Positions 38,930-47,837 of a stretch of 64,000 nucleotides of DNA are shown here, piece by piece. The DNA comes from Skermania sp. ID1734 (GTDB taxonomy: Bacteria > Actinomycetota > Actinomycetes > Mycobacteriales > Mycobacteriaceae). The stretch's first letter is position 1. The number at the start of each line of letters is the position of its first letter. Where the stretch lies: NCBI RefSeq assembly GCF_007489285.1, contig NZ_VLIY01000019.1:1-64000 (forward strand). Direction: 5' to 3'. The notes under the pieces were generated by a model. It did not search any database. It had not been told where the DNA came from and was given only the letters and a program-made list of their open reading frames with translations. The position numbers and the translations under genes are program-made.

Positions 38930-39658
38930 ATGTTTTTCGCCTCGGGCGGATTTGATCCGCTAGCGTCCGCTGGACCAGCCATGGTCTGGGCCGTTGTGCT
39001 CGTCTTCGTTTTTCTTGAGTGCGCCCTCATCATCGGACTCTTCCTGCCCGGCGACTCCATGCTGATCACGGCCGGCATCGCGCTCGCCGCGACATCGGCG
39101 GGTCCGGTACATATCTGGGGCTTGGCGATCGGCGCCATGGTCGCCGCGGTCGCCGGTAACCAAGTGGGTTACCTGATCGGGCACCGGGCGCGCGGAACAG
39201 TGTTGGCGCGCCGCAACGGCAAATACATCAACGCCCGAAATCTGCATCGCGTGAACGTGCTGCTGGACAAACACGGCTTCTGGGCCGTGTGCGTGTCCCG
39301 CTGGGTGCCCTGGGTGCGGACGCTGTGCCCGCTCGTCGCCGGGTCGGCCCGGATGAATCACCGCAAGTACACGATCGCCAGCGCCCTGGGTGCGGTGGTG
39401 TGGGCGCCGGTGTTGCTGATGATCGGCTACTACGCCGGGGAATGGATCAACGGCGTCCCGTGGCTCATGCCCGCGGTCCTCGCGACCATGGGAGCCGGGC
39501 TGGTCGTCGGCACCGTGCTCGGCATCCGCCACTACACGCAGGAGATGTCGCGGCCCAGCGAGCCGCTGGCGGTCGAAAGCGTGGAGCACCACCACTCATC
39601 CGAGAATGTTCACCGCTCGCGCGAGCACCATCGCCACGGTGGTCAGCGCGACGGCTGA
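38930..39658 (+). CDS. Second DedA family membrane protein with His-rich tail
   Basis: The 242-residue product has the DedA pattern again (FLECALIIGLFLPGDSMLIT, GNQVGYLIGHRA, LLDKHGFWAVCVSRWVPWVR, LVAGSARM). The C-terminus is His-rich (VEHHHSSENVHRSREHHRHG), which might bind metal. It starts 21 bp after the first DedA gene. Its 3' end overlaps the convergent DUF1345 gene by 63 bp. Confidence 0.9.
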   Translation: MFFASGGFDPLASAGPAMVWAVVLVFVFLECALIIGLFLPGDSMLITAGIALAATSAGPVHIWGLAIGAMVAAVAGNQVGYLIGHRARGTVLARRNGKYINARNLHRVNVLLDKHGFWAVCVSRWVPWVRTLCPLVAGSARMNHRKYTIASALGAVVWAPVLLMIGYYAGEWINGVPWLMPAVLATMGAGLVVGTVLGIRHYTQEMSRPSEPLAVESVEHHHSSENVHRSREHHRHGGQRDG

Positions 39659-40294
39659 CTGCACCATCATCGCCAGCTTCGCCCAGCGCGAGAGCGGCAT
39701 CGTGTCGGTCGGGCTGAACGCCGTCGCATTGGTGAAGGAGACGTACAAGTAGTCGGCGAATGCCGGCTCCCAGTCCGGCGGGCTGAGGTTCTGCGGCGAG
39801 CTCATCTGCGGGAACAGAAAGTCGGGATACTTGGCGATGCCGTAGGTTCGGGCCGCCGGCCCACCCCGGTCCAGCTCCCAGTACCAGAGCCCGAACACGA
39901 TGATGTTTGTCAGGTAGATCGCCCCGCCGCTGGCCAACAACTGTGCGGCGCCCGCATGGCTGTGATTGGTCACGACGTCACGGACGAGCGCAGCCGCCGA
40001 GTACGTGTTGGCCACGCTGACGATCGCGATCAAGGTCAGCCCGGCCGCGCGCAATGCCGTCGAGCGCTTGTCCATACGCAGCGGATTGAACGCCACCAGA
40101 CCCACCAGGACGACCGCCTCGAGAGCCGGCAGCAGGTATCGGGAGTAGAGCATCAGCCGCTCGGGCAGCGCCAACTGAAGCACAATCGCCAGGACGATGG
40201 CGCTGGTAGCGGCCCATCGCGACTCGCCCTCGGTGCGGCGGCGCCAGGCGGGAACTGCGGCGGCTGCCGGTTTGGTCTGCTCGATCACGGACAC
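39596..40294 (-). CDS. DUF1345 family membrane protein
   Basis: The product is about 232 residues from a GTG at 40294 preceded by aagg. It has five or so hydrophobic helices and the family block DYLYVSFTNATAFSPTDT near the C-terminus. Function unknown. It converges on, and overlaps, the second DedA gene. Confidence 0.82.
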   Translation of the reverse strand: MSVIEQTKPAAAAVPAWRRRTEGESRWAATSAIVLAIVLQLALPERLMLYSRYLLPALEAVVLVGLVAFNPLRMDKRSTALRAAGLTLIAIVSVANTYSAAALVRDVVTNHSHAGAAQLLASGGAIYLTNIIVFGLWYWELDRGGPAARTYGIAKYPDFLFPQMSSPQNLSPPDWEPAFADYLYVSFTNATAFSPTDTMPLSRWAKLAMMVQSAVALTTVAMVLARAVNILG

Positions 40295-40364
40295 TATGCT
40301 GCCTTGGATTGCGGCTGCGGGCACTATGATCAACGGTCGAGATCAACTCTCGTTGGGACTGGAC

Positions 40365-40859
40365 ATGATTCGCATATGCGCGGCGTCGCTGTTGGTCGCG
40401 ACTTTCGCCGTTGCAGGCTGCGGCGCCAGTCCAAATCAGTCGACATTGCCGGATAAACCGGTACGCGGCTTGTCGTTTGGGCTGTGCAACACGCTTTCGG
40501 ATCAGGATGTGACCGCTGACGCCGGGATGGCCAGTCTCACCCGGGTGCTGACCACCTCGATGGGTTGCCAATGGGAACAAGGCAATTCACCCAATTCCAC
40601 CATCGTGAGCACGTGGTGGTACCGCGGCAGCCCGATCGCCGACGCGCGGGCAGACTCCGTGGTGGCCCACGACACCGACGCCGATGTCCACGTCGGCGAC
40701 CTGTCCGGATTCACCGCGCGTACCCCGGGCGGCTGCTCGGTGTCGTTGAGCAGCGGACTCGATTACGCCACGTGGTCGGTGCAACATCTAGCGGCTCCCG
40801 ACCCCTGTGCTGCCGTCGAATCCCTGGCCCGGTCGAGCCTGACCCGGAGCCATCAGTGA
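40365..40859 (+). CDS. Lipoprotein, DUF3558-like (first of three)
   Basis: The 164-residue product has a lipobox in AASLLVATFAVAGCG with Cys at about residue 19. The mature part shows DUF3558 features: FGLCNTLSDQDVT, GCQWEQGN and a late Cys in CAAVESLARS. The next gene starts within its stop codon (GTGA), so the three lipoproteins form a translationally coupled operon anchored to the outer face of the cytoplasmic membrane. Function unknown. Confidence 0.8.
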   Translation: MIRICAASLLVATFAVAGCGASPNQSTLPDKPVRGLSFGLCNTLSDQDVTADAGMASLTRVLTTSMGCQWEQGNSPNSTIVSTWWYRGSPIADARADSVVAHDTDADVHVGDLSGFTARTPGGCSVSLSSGLDYATWSVQHLAAPDPCAAVESLARSSLTRSHQ

Positions 40860-41341
40860 AGCGCGTCGTCCTGCTTCTCGCGCTCGCGGCGTCCGCTTGC
40901 ACAGCAACCGATTCCGGCGTCGCCACCACGGCGCACCGGCCATCCGACTCCAGCTATCCGTGCGGCCTCGTGAACGTTTCCGACGTCGTCGCCGCGGTGG
41001 GTGCGGCCGGCGGCGAACGCGTTGGGTCGGGCGCGATTTGCCAATGGCGGCTCGACGCGCAATCGGGTGTCGTCGATGCGACGTTCGGTTGGTTCGTCAA
41101 CGGTTCACTGGACCGCGAGCAGACGGTGAATTCCAGCCTCGGCTATTCCGTTGCGCCTGCGAAGGTTTCCTATCACCGGGCGATCAGCATCAGCCGCAGC
41201 GACGATCCCGGCACATGTGCGATGGCCGCCGACACCGACTCCGGCGTGGTCGAGTGGTGGATTCATTTCCGCGGGGATGCCAATAACCCGTGTGCAGCGG
41301 CACAAACGTTGACCGCCAAGACGTTGGACCTCGAACCGTGA
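40856..41341 (+). CDS. Lipoprotein, DUF3558-like (second of three)
   Basis: The 161-residue product has a short signal ending in LALAASAC, with Cys as the lipid anchor. The mature domain has CGLVNVSDVVAAVG, CQWRLDAQ and CAAAQTLTAKTL, the same three-Cys layout as the preceding protein. The GTG start lies inside the upstream stop. The pair looks like diverged tandem duplicates. Confidence 0.8.
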   Translation: MKRVVLLLALAASACTATDSGVATTAHRPSDSSYPCGLVNVSDVVAAVGAAGGERVGSGAICQWRLDAQSGVVDATFGWFVNGSLDREQTVNSSLGYSVAPAKVSYHRAISISRSDDPGTCAMAADTDSGVVEWWIHFRGDANNPCAAAQTLTAKTLDLEP

Positions 41342-41796
41342 AGCCCGCCCGGATTGCCTTGAGCGCCTTGATTGCCGCAATGGCTGTTGGTTGCGCGTCG
41401 GCACCGCAGGCATCGCCGCCACCGGCTCCCACCACGACCACCACTACTGCCACTCGGCCGGCGTACCCCACCAGCGACCCCTACGTTGGGCAACCGCTGA
41501 TCGACCATGTGCAGTGGACGACCACGCGCCAAGGCAAGCGGCTGATGATCTTCCCTACCGAAGCCGGGCGAAAGGACCAGTTCCCGAGCGCCGTCGACCG
41601 GGCGTGGGCCGAGGTGGTGCGCCTGGCACCGGGTGCTGACACCCCCGGCATGTTCGACCAGTTTCGCTGCCACTGGAATTGGGCGCGAGCGGTCGCACCG
41701 GACAAGCCGAGCTGGAACCTGGAGCCGTGGCGGCCGGCGGTGGGTTACGACGCGACCGTGCAGGCATTCTGCAATCCGGGCGGGCCGGAGGAGTAA
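41338..41796 (+). CDS. Lipoprotein, DUF2599 family (third of three)
   Basis: The 152-residue product has a lipobox IAAMAVGCA, a Pro/Thr-rich linker, and then a DUF2599-like domain with MIFPTEAGRK, VDRAWAEVVRL, and FRCHWNWA. It is coupled to the preceding gene by a GTGA overlap. Function unknown. A 42-bp palindrome 24 bases past the stop may terminate the operon. Confidence 0.8.
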   Translation: MKPARIALSALIAAMAVGCASAPQASPPPAPTTTTTTATRPAYPTSDPYVGQPLIDHVQWTTTRQGKRLMIFPTEAGRKDQFPSAVDRAWAEVVRLAPGADTPGMFDQFRCHWNWARAVAPDKPSWNLEPWRPAVGYDATVQAFCNPGGPEE

Positions 41797-41820
41797 CCCG
41801 TGCCCGTGCCCGCCGCCCCC

Positions 41821-41862
41821 TGTGCGTGATTTTTCACCGCGGGCGGTGAAAAATCACGCACA
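41821..41862. repeat. 42-bp dispersed palindrome, copy 3
   Basis: The left arm is tgtgcgtgatttttcaccgc, the centre is gg, and the right arm is a perfect complement. It lies between the convergent lipoprotein operon and ctaG-like gene. Arm base 9-14 are attttt here, with matching changes on the other side. Confidence 0.95.
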
Positions 41863-41885
41863 GGGAGGGGCCACTGGGTCACCGT

Positions 41886-42794
41886 TCAGCGCCGGAACCG
41901 GTCCCGCAACTGCGGATCGTTCTCCCACCACAAACCGCTGGCCGGCGCGGCGTCGAACTCCTCATCGAGTTCCTGATCCACCACGACCTCTTTGCGACGC
42001 TCATCGGAACTGAATGCCTGCAACAACATCAGCAACAGCGGCAGCCCGATCACATCGCCGAGGATCCACAGGATCCCCGCGCCGATGGTCTGGTCAGTAC
42101 GCGGACTCGGCCCCCAGCCGCGTCCCGCGTAGTACGACGCGATCAGCACCGAGCCTTGCCAAAGCACCACACCGAGAATGCCGTCACCGAGGGTCTCGAC
42201 CGTCGTGATGATCAGCGAAATCGCTTGCGAATAGCGGTGCGGCACCGGGTCGGCCTGCAACCTGGCGTAGTAGTAGCCGAAGCCGATGACCACGAGAAGT
42301 AACCGCGTCACCGCATCGACCACGCCGTTCTCCAGCAGCGTGCGATACCAACCCGTCATGTACAGCAGCCAGGGCGTGAGCAGCATGGCCGCCGACGTGG
42401 TGATCGGGTGGACGAGACCGCGCGCGAACCCGGTGTCGAGCAATGCGTCCATCCGCGCTCGCGCCGGTTCGTCGAGCGCGTCGCGAAGCACGGTCAGCGG
42501 CTTGCCGAACGCCAGACACAGCGGGGCCAGCGACAGCAACAGCAGCACCTGCAGCGCCCGCACCCAGAACAGCGTGTCTGAGTACACCCCGAGGAAGCCC
42601 GAGCCCGCATAAAACCAGCACAGCAACCCGAATGCGAACACCGTCACGCGGATCCACGGGACGGTGCGGGCGCGACGCACCACCCCGAGCGCATAGGCCG
42701 CGCCGACACCGACGACGGCGACGGCAGTCGTCGGCTCGAATCGCCACGCCGTGAGCACGGCACTCAAGGTGAGCGGGTCGGTCACTAATGCCAC
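41886..42794 (-). CDS. Cytochrome c oxidase assembly factor (caa3-type CtaG)
   Basis: The 302-residue polytopic membrane protein has the caa3_CtaG blocks: SDTLFWVRALQVLLLLSLAP, LLTPWLLYMTGWY, GYYYARLQADPVPHRYSQ and a late DQTIGAGILWILGD. The family helps copper delivery to cytochrome oxidase. The C-terminus is an acidic cytoplasmic tail. Start is GTG at 42794; an in-frame GTG three codons later is possible. Confidence 0.9.
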   Translation of the reverse strand: MALVTDPLTLSAVLTAWRFEPTTAVAVVGVGAAYALGVVRRARTVPWIRVTVFAFGLLCWFYAGSGFLGVYSDTLFWVRALQVLLLLSLAPLCLAFGKPLTVLRDALDEPARARMDALLDTGFARGLVHPITTSAAMLLTPWLLYMTGWYRTLLENGVVDAVTRLLLVVIGFGYYYARLQADPVPHRYSQAISLIITTVETLGDGILGVVLWQGSVLIASYYAGRGWGPSPRTDQTIGAGILWILGDVIGLPLLLMLLQAFSSDERRKEVVVDQELDEEFDAAPASGLWWENDPQLRDRFRR

Positions 42795-42964
42795 GCCGTA
42801 AGTATGCGCTTAGGCATTCAAACATATTGATCCCGAGTCTGTTTCGCCCGAATTGTTGTCCGGCTTGCCCGATCTGCACCGGTCTGATGTTTGATACCTG
42901 ACGGTTTACTGAAGATCTCCGCCGATGGATTTTCCGACGCCCGATCGTCGGGATACTTGAACCT

Positions 42965-44281
42965 ATGGCACACCAATCCGCGCAGTGGTTGGCGGCGGCA
43001 CGAGTGCTGCGCTGCGCCGGGTTTGGCGCTCGCGGCAGCGAGGTCGATGCCGCGGTGGGGAGTGATGTCGGAGCCCTGATTTCCGCGGCCCTGCAGACCG
43101 ACCCGGAAAGCGATCCCGGCGCCCGGCGCACCCCGGTACCCACCTTTCCTGCGTTGCAGGCACCCGGCAAGGCCGCCGACATCGTTGCCCGCAAGCAACA
43201 CAACAAGCAGGTGCAGTCGCAGCTCAGCACACTCACGGCGTGGTGGCTGCAGCGAATGGTCGCGGTGCAGCAACCGTTGCATGAGAAGCTGACCATGACC
43301 TGGCACAACCACTTTGCGACGTCGGTGCAGAAGGTCCGCGCGGCCGGATACATGGCCGCGCAGAATGCGAAGTTGCGTGCCGGCGCGCGTGGCGATTTCC
43401 GATCGCTGGCGTACGCAATGCTGACCGACGCGGCCATGCTGCGCTGGCTCGACGGCAATCAGAACACGGCCAAGGCGCCCAACGAGAACCTTGCCCGTGA
43501 GTTCATGGAGCTGTTCAGCCTCGGCCATGGCAACGGCTACACCGAAACCGATGTGCGGCAAGGGGCGCGGGCGCTCACCGGCTGGACCATCCGGCCCGAC
43601 GGGACGTCCGTGTTCAATCCGCGCCGGCACGACGGCGGCATCAAAACAGTGCTGGGCGTGACCGGTCCCCTGGATGCGCGCGGCTTCTGCGACGCCGTTC
43701 TCGACCACCCGAAGTCCGCCGGATACGTCGCCGGTTCGTTGTGGCAGCGGTTGGTGTCGGACACTCCGCCGTCGCCGGAAGCGCTGTCCCGACTGTTGGC
43801 TGCCTACGGCCCGAACCGAAATCTCGCGGCGCTGACCACGGCCGTTCTGACCGATCCAGATGTGCAGGCGGGGCGGACCTCGATCGTGCTGGGCCCGGTC
43901 GACTGGCTGGTCGGGGCTGTGCGCGGACTGCAGGTGCCGATCGATACCGAGGCCGAAGCGCTCACCCTGGCGAGTGTGCTGCGCAACCTTGGGCAGTTGC
44001 CGTTCTACCCGCCGAGTGTCGGCGGGTGGCCGCGCGGGCAGGCCTGGTTGTCCACCGCGGCGGCCGAGTTGCGGTTGCGCACGGCACAGCAGTTGACCGC
44101 ACGGGCAGACCTCAGCGCCGTGTCGCAAGCAGCACGCAGCGACCGGGTGGACGCCGTGGGGCACCTGCTCGGGATCGGCGCCTGGAGTGATCGCAGTGCG
44201 GCGGTTCTCGCGCCGCACGTGTCAAACCCGGCGCAGCTCACCGCCATTGCGCTCAACACGCCCGAATACTTGACCGTCTGA
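42965..44281 (+). CDS. DUF1800 family protein
   Basis: The 438-residue product has the DUF1800 core ENLAREFMELFSLGHGNG followed by GARALTGWTIRPDG, and ends in TAIALNTPEYLTV. It is immediately followed by a DUF1501 gene (11-bp gap), the usual partner in bacteria. The function of the pair is unknown; an exported sulfatase-like or surface role has been suggested by the fold of DUF1501 proteins. Confidence 0.92.
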   Translation: MAHQSAQWLAAARVLRCAGFGARGSEVDAAVGSDVGALISAALQTDPESDPGARRTPVPTFPALQAPGKAADIVARKQHNKQVQSQLSTLTAWWLQRMVAVQQPLHEKLTMTWHNHFATSVQKVRAAGYMAAQNAKLRAGARGDFRSLAYAMLTDAAMLRWLDGNQNTAKAPNENLAREFMELFSLGHGNGYTETDVRQGARALTGWTIRPDGTSVFNPRRHDGGIKTVLGVTGPLDARGFCDAVLDHPKSAGYVAGSLWQRLVSDTPPSPEALSRLLAAYGPNRNLAALTTAVLTDPDVQAGRTSIVLGPVDWLVGAVRGLQVPIDTEAEALTLASVLRNLGQLPFYPPSVGGWPRGQAWLSTAAAELRLRTAQQLTARADLSAVSQAARSDRVDAVGHLLGIGAWSDRSAAVLAPHVSNPAQLTAIALNTPEYLTV

Positions 44282-44292
44282 AGGGGGCTGGT

Positions 44293-45489
44293 GTGGCGGA
44301 TTTCGATCGACGCAAGTTCCTGCTCGGGGCTGGTGTGGCGAGTGCGCTCGGCCTGCTCGCCGGGGCGTCGGGCATCACCTGGGAGGAGTTGCACCGCAGC
44401 GCGGCCGGTCGTCCGCTGGCGGCGGGGACGTCAATCCTGGTGCTGCTGACCATGTATGGCGGCAATGATGGAATCAATACGGTTATTCCCTACGCCGACA
44501 ATGCCTATCACGACGCGCGGCCGGATCTTGCGTACAAGCCCGAGGAGGTCTTGCACCTCGATTCGCAACTGGGACTGAATCCGGCGATGAAGGGCATGGC
44601 GCAGCTGTGGCAGGACAAGTCGCTGGCGATCGTGCGTGGTGTCGGCTATCCCAAGCCTGACCACAGCCATTTTCGGTCGATGGACATCTGGCAGACCGCC
44701 TCTCCTGATGAACCGGTGAACACCGGTTGGATCGGGCGCTGGCTCGACGCGACCGGTGACGATCCGCTGCGCGCGGTGAACATCGGTTCGGTGTTGCCGC
44801 CGTTGGCGGTCGGGTCGAAGGCGACGGCTGCCGCGCTGGACGTCGGCGCGAAGGCGCTGCCCGCGGAATTGGCCACGGCGGCACGGGGGCTCGGGACCAG
44901 TTCGAGCGAGGACGGCACTGCCGAAGCGATGGTGTGTGCGTCGTACCGGGCCGAGCAGCAGGTGGCACACGCGCTGTCGTCAGTGCAGGTTGGTGCCAAG
45001 CCGGCGAAGGGCCGCAACGCGCTGACGGCGCAACTCGATGCGGTGGGCAAGTGTGTCAAGGCGGGGGTGCCGACGCGGGTGTACACGGTGAGCCTCAACG
45101 GGTTCGACACCCATGCCGACGAACGGTCCACCCAGCAGACGCTACTGGGCACGATGGACAGCGCGGTCTCTGGTTTTCTGCGAGACATGGCGGGTGACGA
45201 GCGCGGTAAGCACGTTGTGCTGGTGGCATATTCGGAGTTCGGGCGCCGGGTGCGCGCGAACGCATCGCACGGGACCGATCACGGCACCGCGGGGCCGGTG
45301 TTCATCGCGGGCGCGCCGGTGCGCGGGGGTTTCTATGGTGACGAGCCGAGCCTGACCAACCTCGACAACGGCGACCTCTACAGCACCGTCGACTTCCGTG
45401 ACATCTACCACGAACTGGTCGGCAAAGTGCTCGGTGGTGACCCGGAGCCGGTGGTCGGTAGTGGCAGGAAGGATCTCGGGTTCCTGTAA
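44293..45489 (+). CDS. DUF1501 family protein, Tat-exported
   Basis: The 398-residue product begins with a twin-arginine signal, DRRKFLLGAGVASALGLLAG. The DUF1501 blocks are LLTMYGGNDGINTVIPY, YPKPDHSHFRSMDIWQ and ASHGTDHGTAGPVFI, an alkaline-phosphatase/sulfatase-like layout with His and Asp ligands. A strong aaggggg site precedes the GTG start. It forms an operon with the DUF1800 gene. Confidence 0.92.
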   Translation: MADFDRRKFLLGAGVASALGLLAGASGITWEELHRSAAGRPLAAGTSILVLLTMYGGNDGINTVIPYADNAYHDARPDLAYKPEEVLHLDSQLGLNPAMKGMAQLWQDKSLAIVRGVGYPKPDHSHFRSMDIWQTASPDEPVNTGWIGRWLDATGDDPLRAVNIGSVLPPLAVGSKATAAALDVGAKALPAELATAARGLGTSSSEDGTAEAMVCASYRAEQQVAHALSSVQVGAKPAKGRNALTAQLDAVGKCVKAGVPTRVYTVSLNGFDTHADERSTQQTLLGTMDSAVSGFLRDMAGDERGKHVVLVAYSEFGRRVRANASHGTDHGTAGPVFIAGAPVRGGFYGDEPSLTNLDNGDLYSTVDFRDIYHELVGKVLGGDPEPVVGSGRKDLGFL

Positions 45490-45497
45490 TTGCGGAA

Positions 45498-45563
45498 GTC
45501 ACCCGCCAGTTGTCGTCGTGCTGCAGTCGATCGACTGCAGCACGACGACAACTGGCGGGTGAC
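45498..45563. repeat. 66-bp perfect palindrome, copy 1
   Basis: The arms of 33 bp (45498-45530 and 45531-45563) are exact reverse complements with no spacer. They run from gtcacccgccagttg on the left to caactggcgggtgac on the right, around the centre ctgcagtcgatcgactgcag. It sits nine bases past the DUF1501 stop and about 140 bp before the AbiEi-like gene. A second copy lies on the other side of that gene. Confidence 0.97.
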
Positions 45564-45700
45564 CTCAGGGGAACGGAGACGACAAACGGCGGCGGCGGCG
45601 GTTAACACCGTTATCCACAGCACCGACGCAATCCCCAGATGGACTGAACACGCTGGTCGGCGCCGTTGAGTGCACTGTGCGATTCCGCACCATTGGGGGC

Positions 45701-46654
45701 ATGGACGAAGACCTGCCCGAATTGATCAGCCGCCGGGAGGCGCTGCAACGCGGTCTCACCGACCACGAATTGCGTACGTTGTGCAGTCAGCGCAACCTGA
45801 TTCGGCTTCGGTCAGGCCTCTATGTGCGCTCCGATACTGACCTCGGCTGCGAAGCCCAGCACCTCGCCCGCGCGCGATGCGTGCTGGCCAAGATGCCCGT
45901 CGACGCGGCCTTGAGTCACACATCGGCAGCGCTCGCGTTCGGCCTGCCGGTGTGGGGCGTTGACCTCTCGCTCGTACACGTCACTCGGCCTGGCGCAACC
46001 GGCCGCAAGACCAAGCAGACGTACATCCACAGTGCGGCGCTCGCGCCGGAACGGACCTGCGTTGTCGAAGGTATGCGGGTAACTGATCCCGCCAGAACCG
46101 TCGTCGACGTTTGCCGGACGTTGCCGCTGCAGGCCGCTGTCGTAATCGGTGACGCCGCCAAACGTCAACTGCTGGTGACGGACGGGACGCTGGCAGCATT
46201 GTTGGAGGAAAGCAGGGGCCGCTACGGGAATCCGGCCGCGCGTCGAGCGATCAAGTTTCTCGACGCCCGTAGCGAAAGCGTGGGCGAGTCCCGCAGCCGT
46301 GTGCTGATGCACCGTGCCGGAGTTCCGCCGCCACAGTTACAGGCCGAGGTGTTCAACGCGAGTGGGCATTGGCTCGCGAGAGTGGACTTTCTGTGGGAGA
46401 AGTTCGGTGTGATCGGCGAATTCGACGGCAAGGCCAAGTATCTGCGTGACCTGCCACCGGATGCAGCACCCGGCGACGTGGTAGTCGCCGAGAAACTGCG
46501 CGAAGACCGGTTGCGCGAGGCAGGCTGGAACGTCGTCCGCTGGACCTGGTCGGATCTCGAAAAACCAAGTGCGTTAGCGCGCCGTCTGGAACGCGGTTTC
46601 GCGCGCGGCAAACCTTTCCCGTCACGGGTGCGCCTGTGCGAAGTCGCCCGCTAA
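45701..46654 (+). CDS. AbiEi-like antitoxin-domain protein with C-terminal DUF559-like domain
   Basis: The 317-residue product opens with a winged-helix AbiEi-type N-domain (LISRREALQRGLTDHELRTL, then LYVRSD), continues with SHTSAALAFGLPVWGVD, and ends with a restriction-nuclease-like segment (LARVDFLWEKFGVIGEFDGK, then EDRLREAGWNVVRWTWSDL). No toxin partner lies beside it, so it is a solitary member of the family, which is common in actinobacteria. It is bracketed by two copies of a large palindrome, the second overlapping its last codons. A GTG at 45677 is an alternative start. Confidence 0.78.
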   Translation: MDEDLPELISRREALQRGLTDHELRTLCSQRNLIRLRSGLYVRSDTDLGCEAQHLARARCVLAKMPVDAALSHTSAALAFGLPVWGVDLSLVHVTRPGATGRKTKQTYIHSAALAPERTCVVEGMRVTDPARTVVDVCRTLPLQAAVVIGDAAKRQLLVTDGTLAALLEESRGRYGNPAARRAIKFLDARSESVGESRSRVLMHRAGVPPPQLQAEVFNASGHWLARVDFLWEKFGVIGEFDGKAKYLRDLPPDAAPGDVVVAEKLREDRLREAGWNVVRWTWSDLEKPSALARRLERGFARGKPFPSRVRLCEVAR

Positions 46655-46708
46655 GTTGCGTCGTGCTGCAGTCGATCGACTGCAGCACGACGACAACTGG
46701 CGGGTGAC
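46643..46708. repeat. 66-bp palindrome, copy 2 (imperfect left arm)
   Basis: The right arm (46676-46708) is identical to that of copy 1. The left arm (46643-46675) matches only in its inner half (cgtcgtgctgcagtcga), because its outer half is the last three codons and stop of the AbiEi-like gene, where it still reads gtcgcccgc. The element lies between that gene and the convergent GH76 gene. Confidence 0.93.
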
Positions 46709-46720
46709 CTCGAGAAAGAT

Positions 46721-47824
46721 CTAGTACCCGGCCGCACTCAAGTACGCCGCCGCCTCCATCAGCATCCAGCCGCTTAACTGCACCGACAGATCACGCTCGG
46801 GCACCACACTGCTTTGCACGGTCCCGCCGCTGAACTGCGCCGCACCCGAATCCGCCGTAGGCATTCGTGCGGGAGTCGACCAATCAGCGCTGAACAACGG
46901 CAGACCATCCACCTGCTCACGATTGCGCCACGCAGATTCCGCGGACACCAGCACAATTCGCGCGGCGGCCGCGCGGGTGGACGGATCATCGGGCAGCATC
47001 ACCGCCACGAACGCCAGGTAGCGCGCAAGAATGCCGTTGAACAGCCCCCCGTCACCGCCTCCGCCGCCGACGATCACCCTGTCCCGGGTCAGCCGGCTCC
47101 CCACCGCACCGACCAGCCTGGCCACCCGCATCGGGTGCTCCCCGTTCGGAATCCGCAGTGCCAGCTCGGTTTCGAGCCCGAGCACCACACCCTGACAGTA
47201 GGTGTACACCGCACGCTCGAGCGCATCGGCGCGATCGGGCCGGATTCCGTCGAGGATCACATTCGTAGCTGGATCGCGCAACGTCGCGTCAATCCAGTCC
47301 GCCATCTCGACAGCGCGCGCCACATTCCCTGTGCGTGCCAACAGTATTCCGGCCGGACCATTAGCTGGCGCGTTGTAGAAGTCGGACCCCCGACACCACG
47401 GGATTCCCCCGCCACGCTCGGGCGCCCACGCCCGATACATCTGCTCCGACAGCGTCCGCACCGGACGATCGAACGACAGTCGGGTAACCCGCTGGGCACG
47501 TTCGAGCGCGAGGCCCAACCACGCCATGTCGTCGTAGAAACTGCTGGTCCACCCGCTGACATTGCGCAGCCGCTGGCCATGGGCCAGCCACTTGATCCGC
47601 TCCGTCCGTGCGGCAGTGGGTGCACGATATGCCGCGTCGACGGCGCAATCGATGAGATGCGCCTGCCACCAATAGTTCCAGGGCCCGAACCACCGCTCGT
47701 CTCGCGTGGCCGGCCACCCGCACACGCCTAGCCTCGTCGACGGCACCGACCACACGCGTCGTAGATGGCGAGCCAGGATTGCGGCCTCGGCGGCGTCAGC
47801 ACGGGCGGCCCATTCGGATGTCAT
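46721..47824 (-). CDS. Glycoside hydrolase family 76 protein (Rv0365c-like)
   Basis: The 367-residue product has the GH76 double-Asp motif in SFYDDMAWLGLALERA (about residue 100) and repeated (alpha/alpha) barrel helices. GH76 enzymes act on alpha-1,6-mannans; in mycolata the target would be mannan or lipomannan-type glycans. No signal peptide is visible, so it may act in the cytoplasm. It corresponds to Rv0365c in the conserved order. Confidence 0.88.
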   Translation of the reverse strand: MTSEWAARADAAEAAILARHLRRVWSVPSTRLGVCGWPATRDERWFGPWNYWWQAHLIDCAVDAAYRAPTAARTERIKWLAHGQRLRNVSGWTSSFYDDMAWLGLALERAQRVTRLSFDRPVRTLSEQMYRAWAPERGGGIPWCRGSDFYNAPANGPAGILLARTGNVARAVEMADWIDATLRDPATNVILDGIRPDRADALERAVYTYCQGVVLGLETELALRIPNGEHPMRVARLVGAVGSRLTRDRVIVGGGGGDGGLFNGILARYLAFVAVMLPDDPSTRAAAARIVLVSAESAWRNREQVDGLPLFSADWSTPARMPTADSGAAQFSGGTVQSSVVPERDLSVQLSGWMLMEAAAYLSAAGY

Positions 47825-47837
47825 GTCGGCGATTGTG

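Noticed and set aside
41821-41862. The 42-bp palindrome treated simply as a terminator
   Set aside because: Copy 4 lies between divergent genes, and the same sequence recurs at four loci, so a dispersed repeat is the better description even if some copies terminate transcripts.
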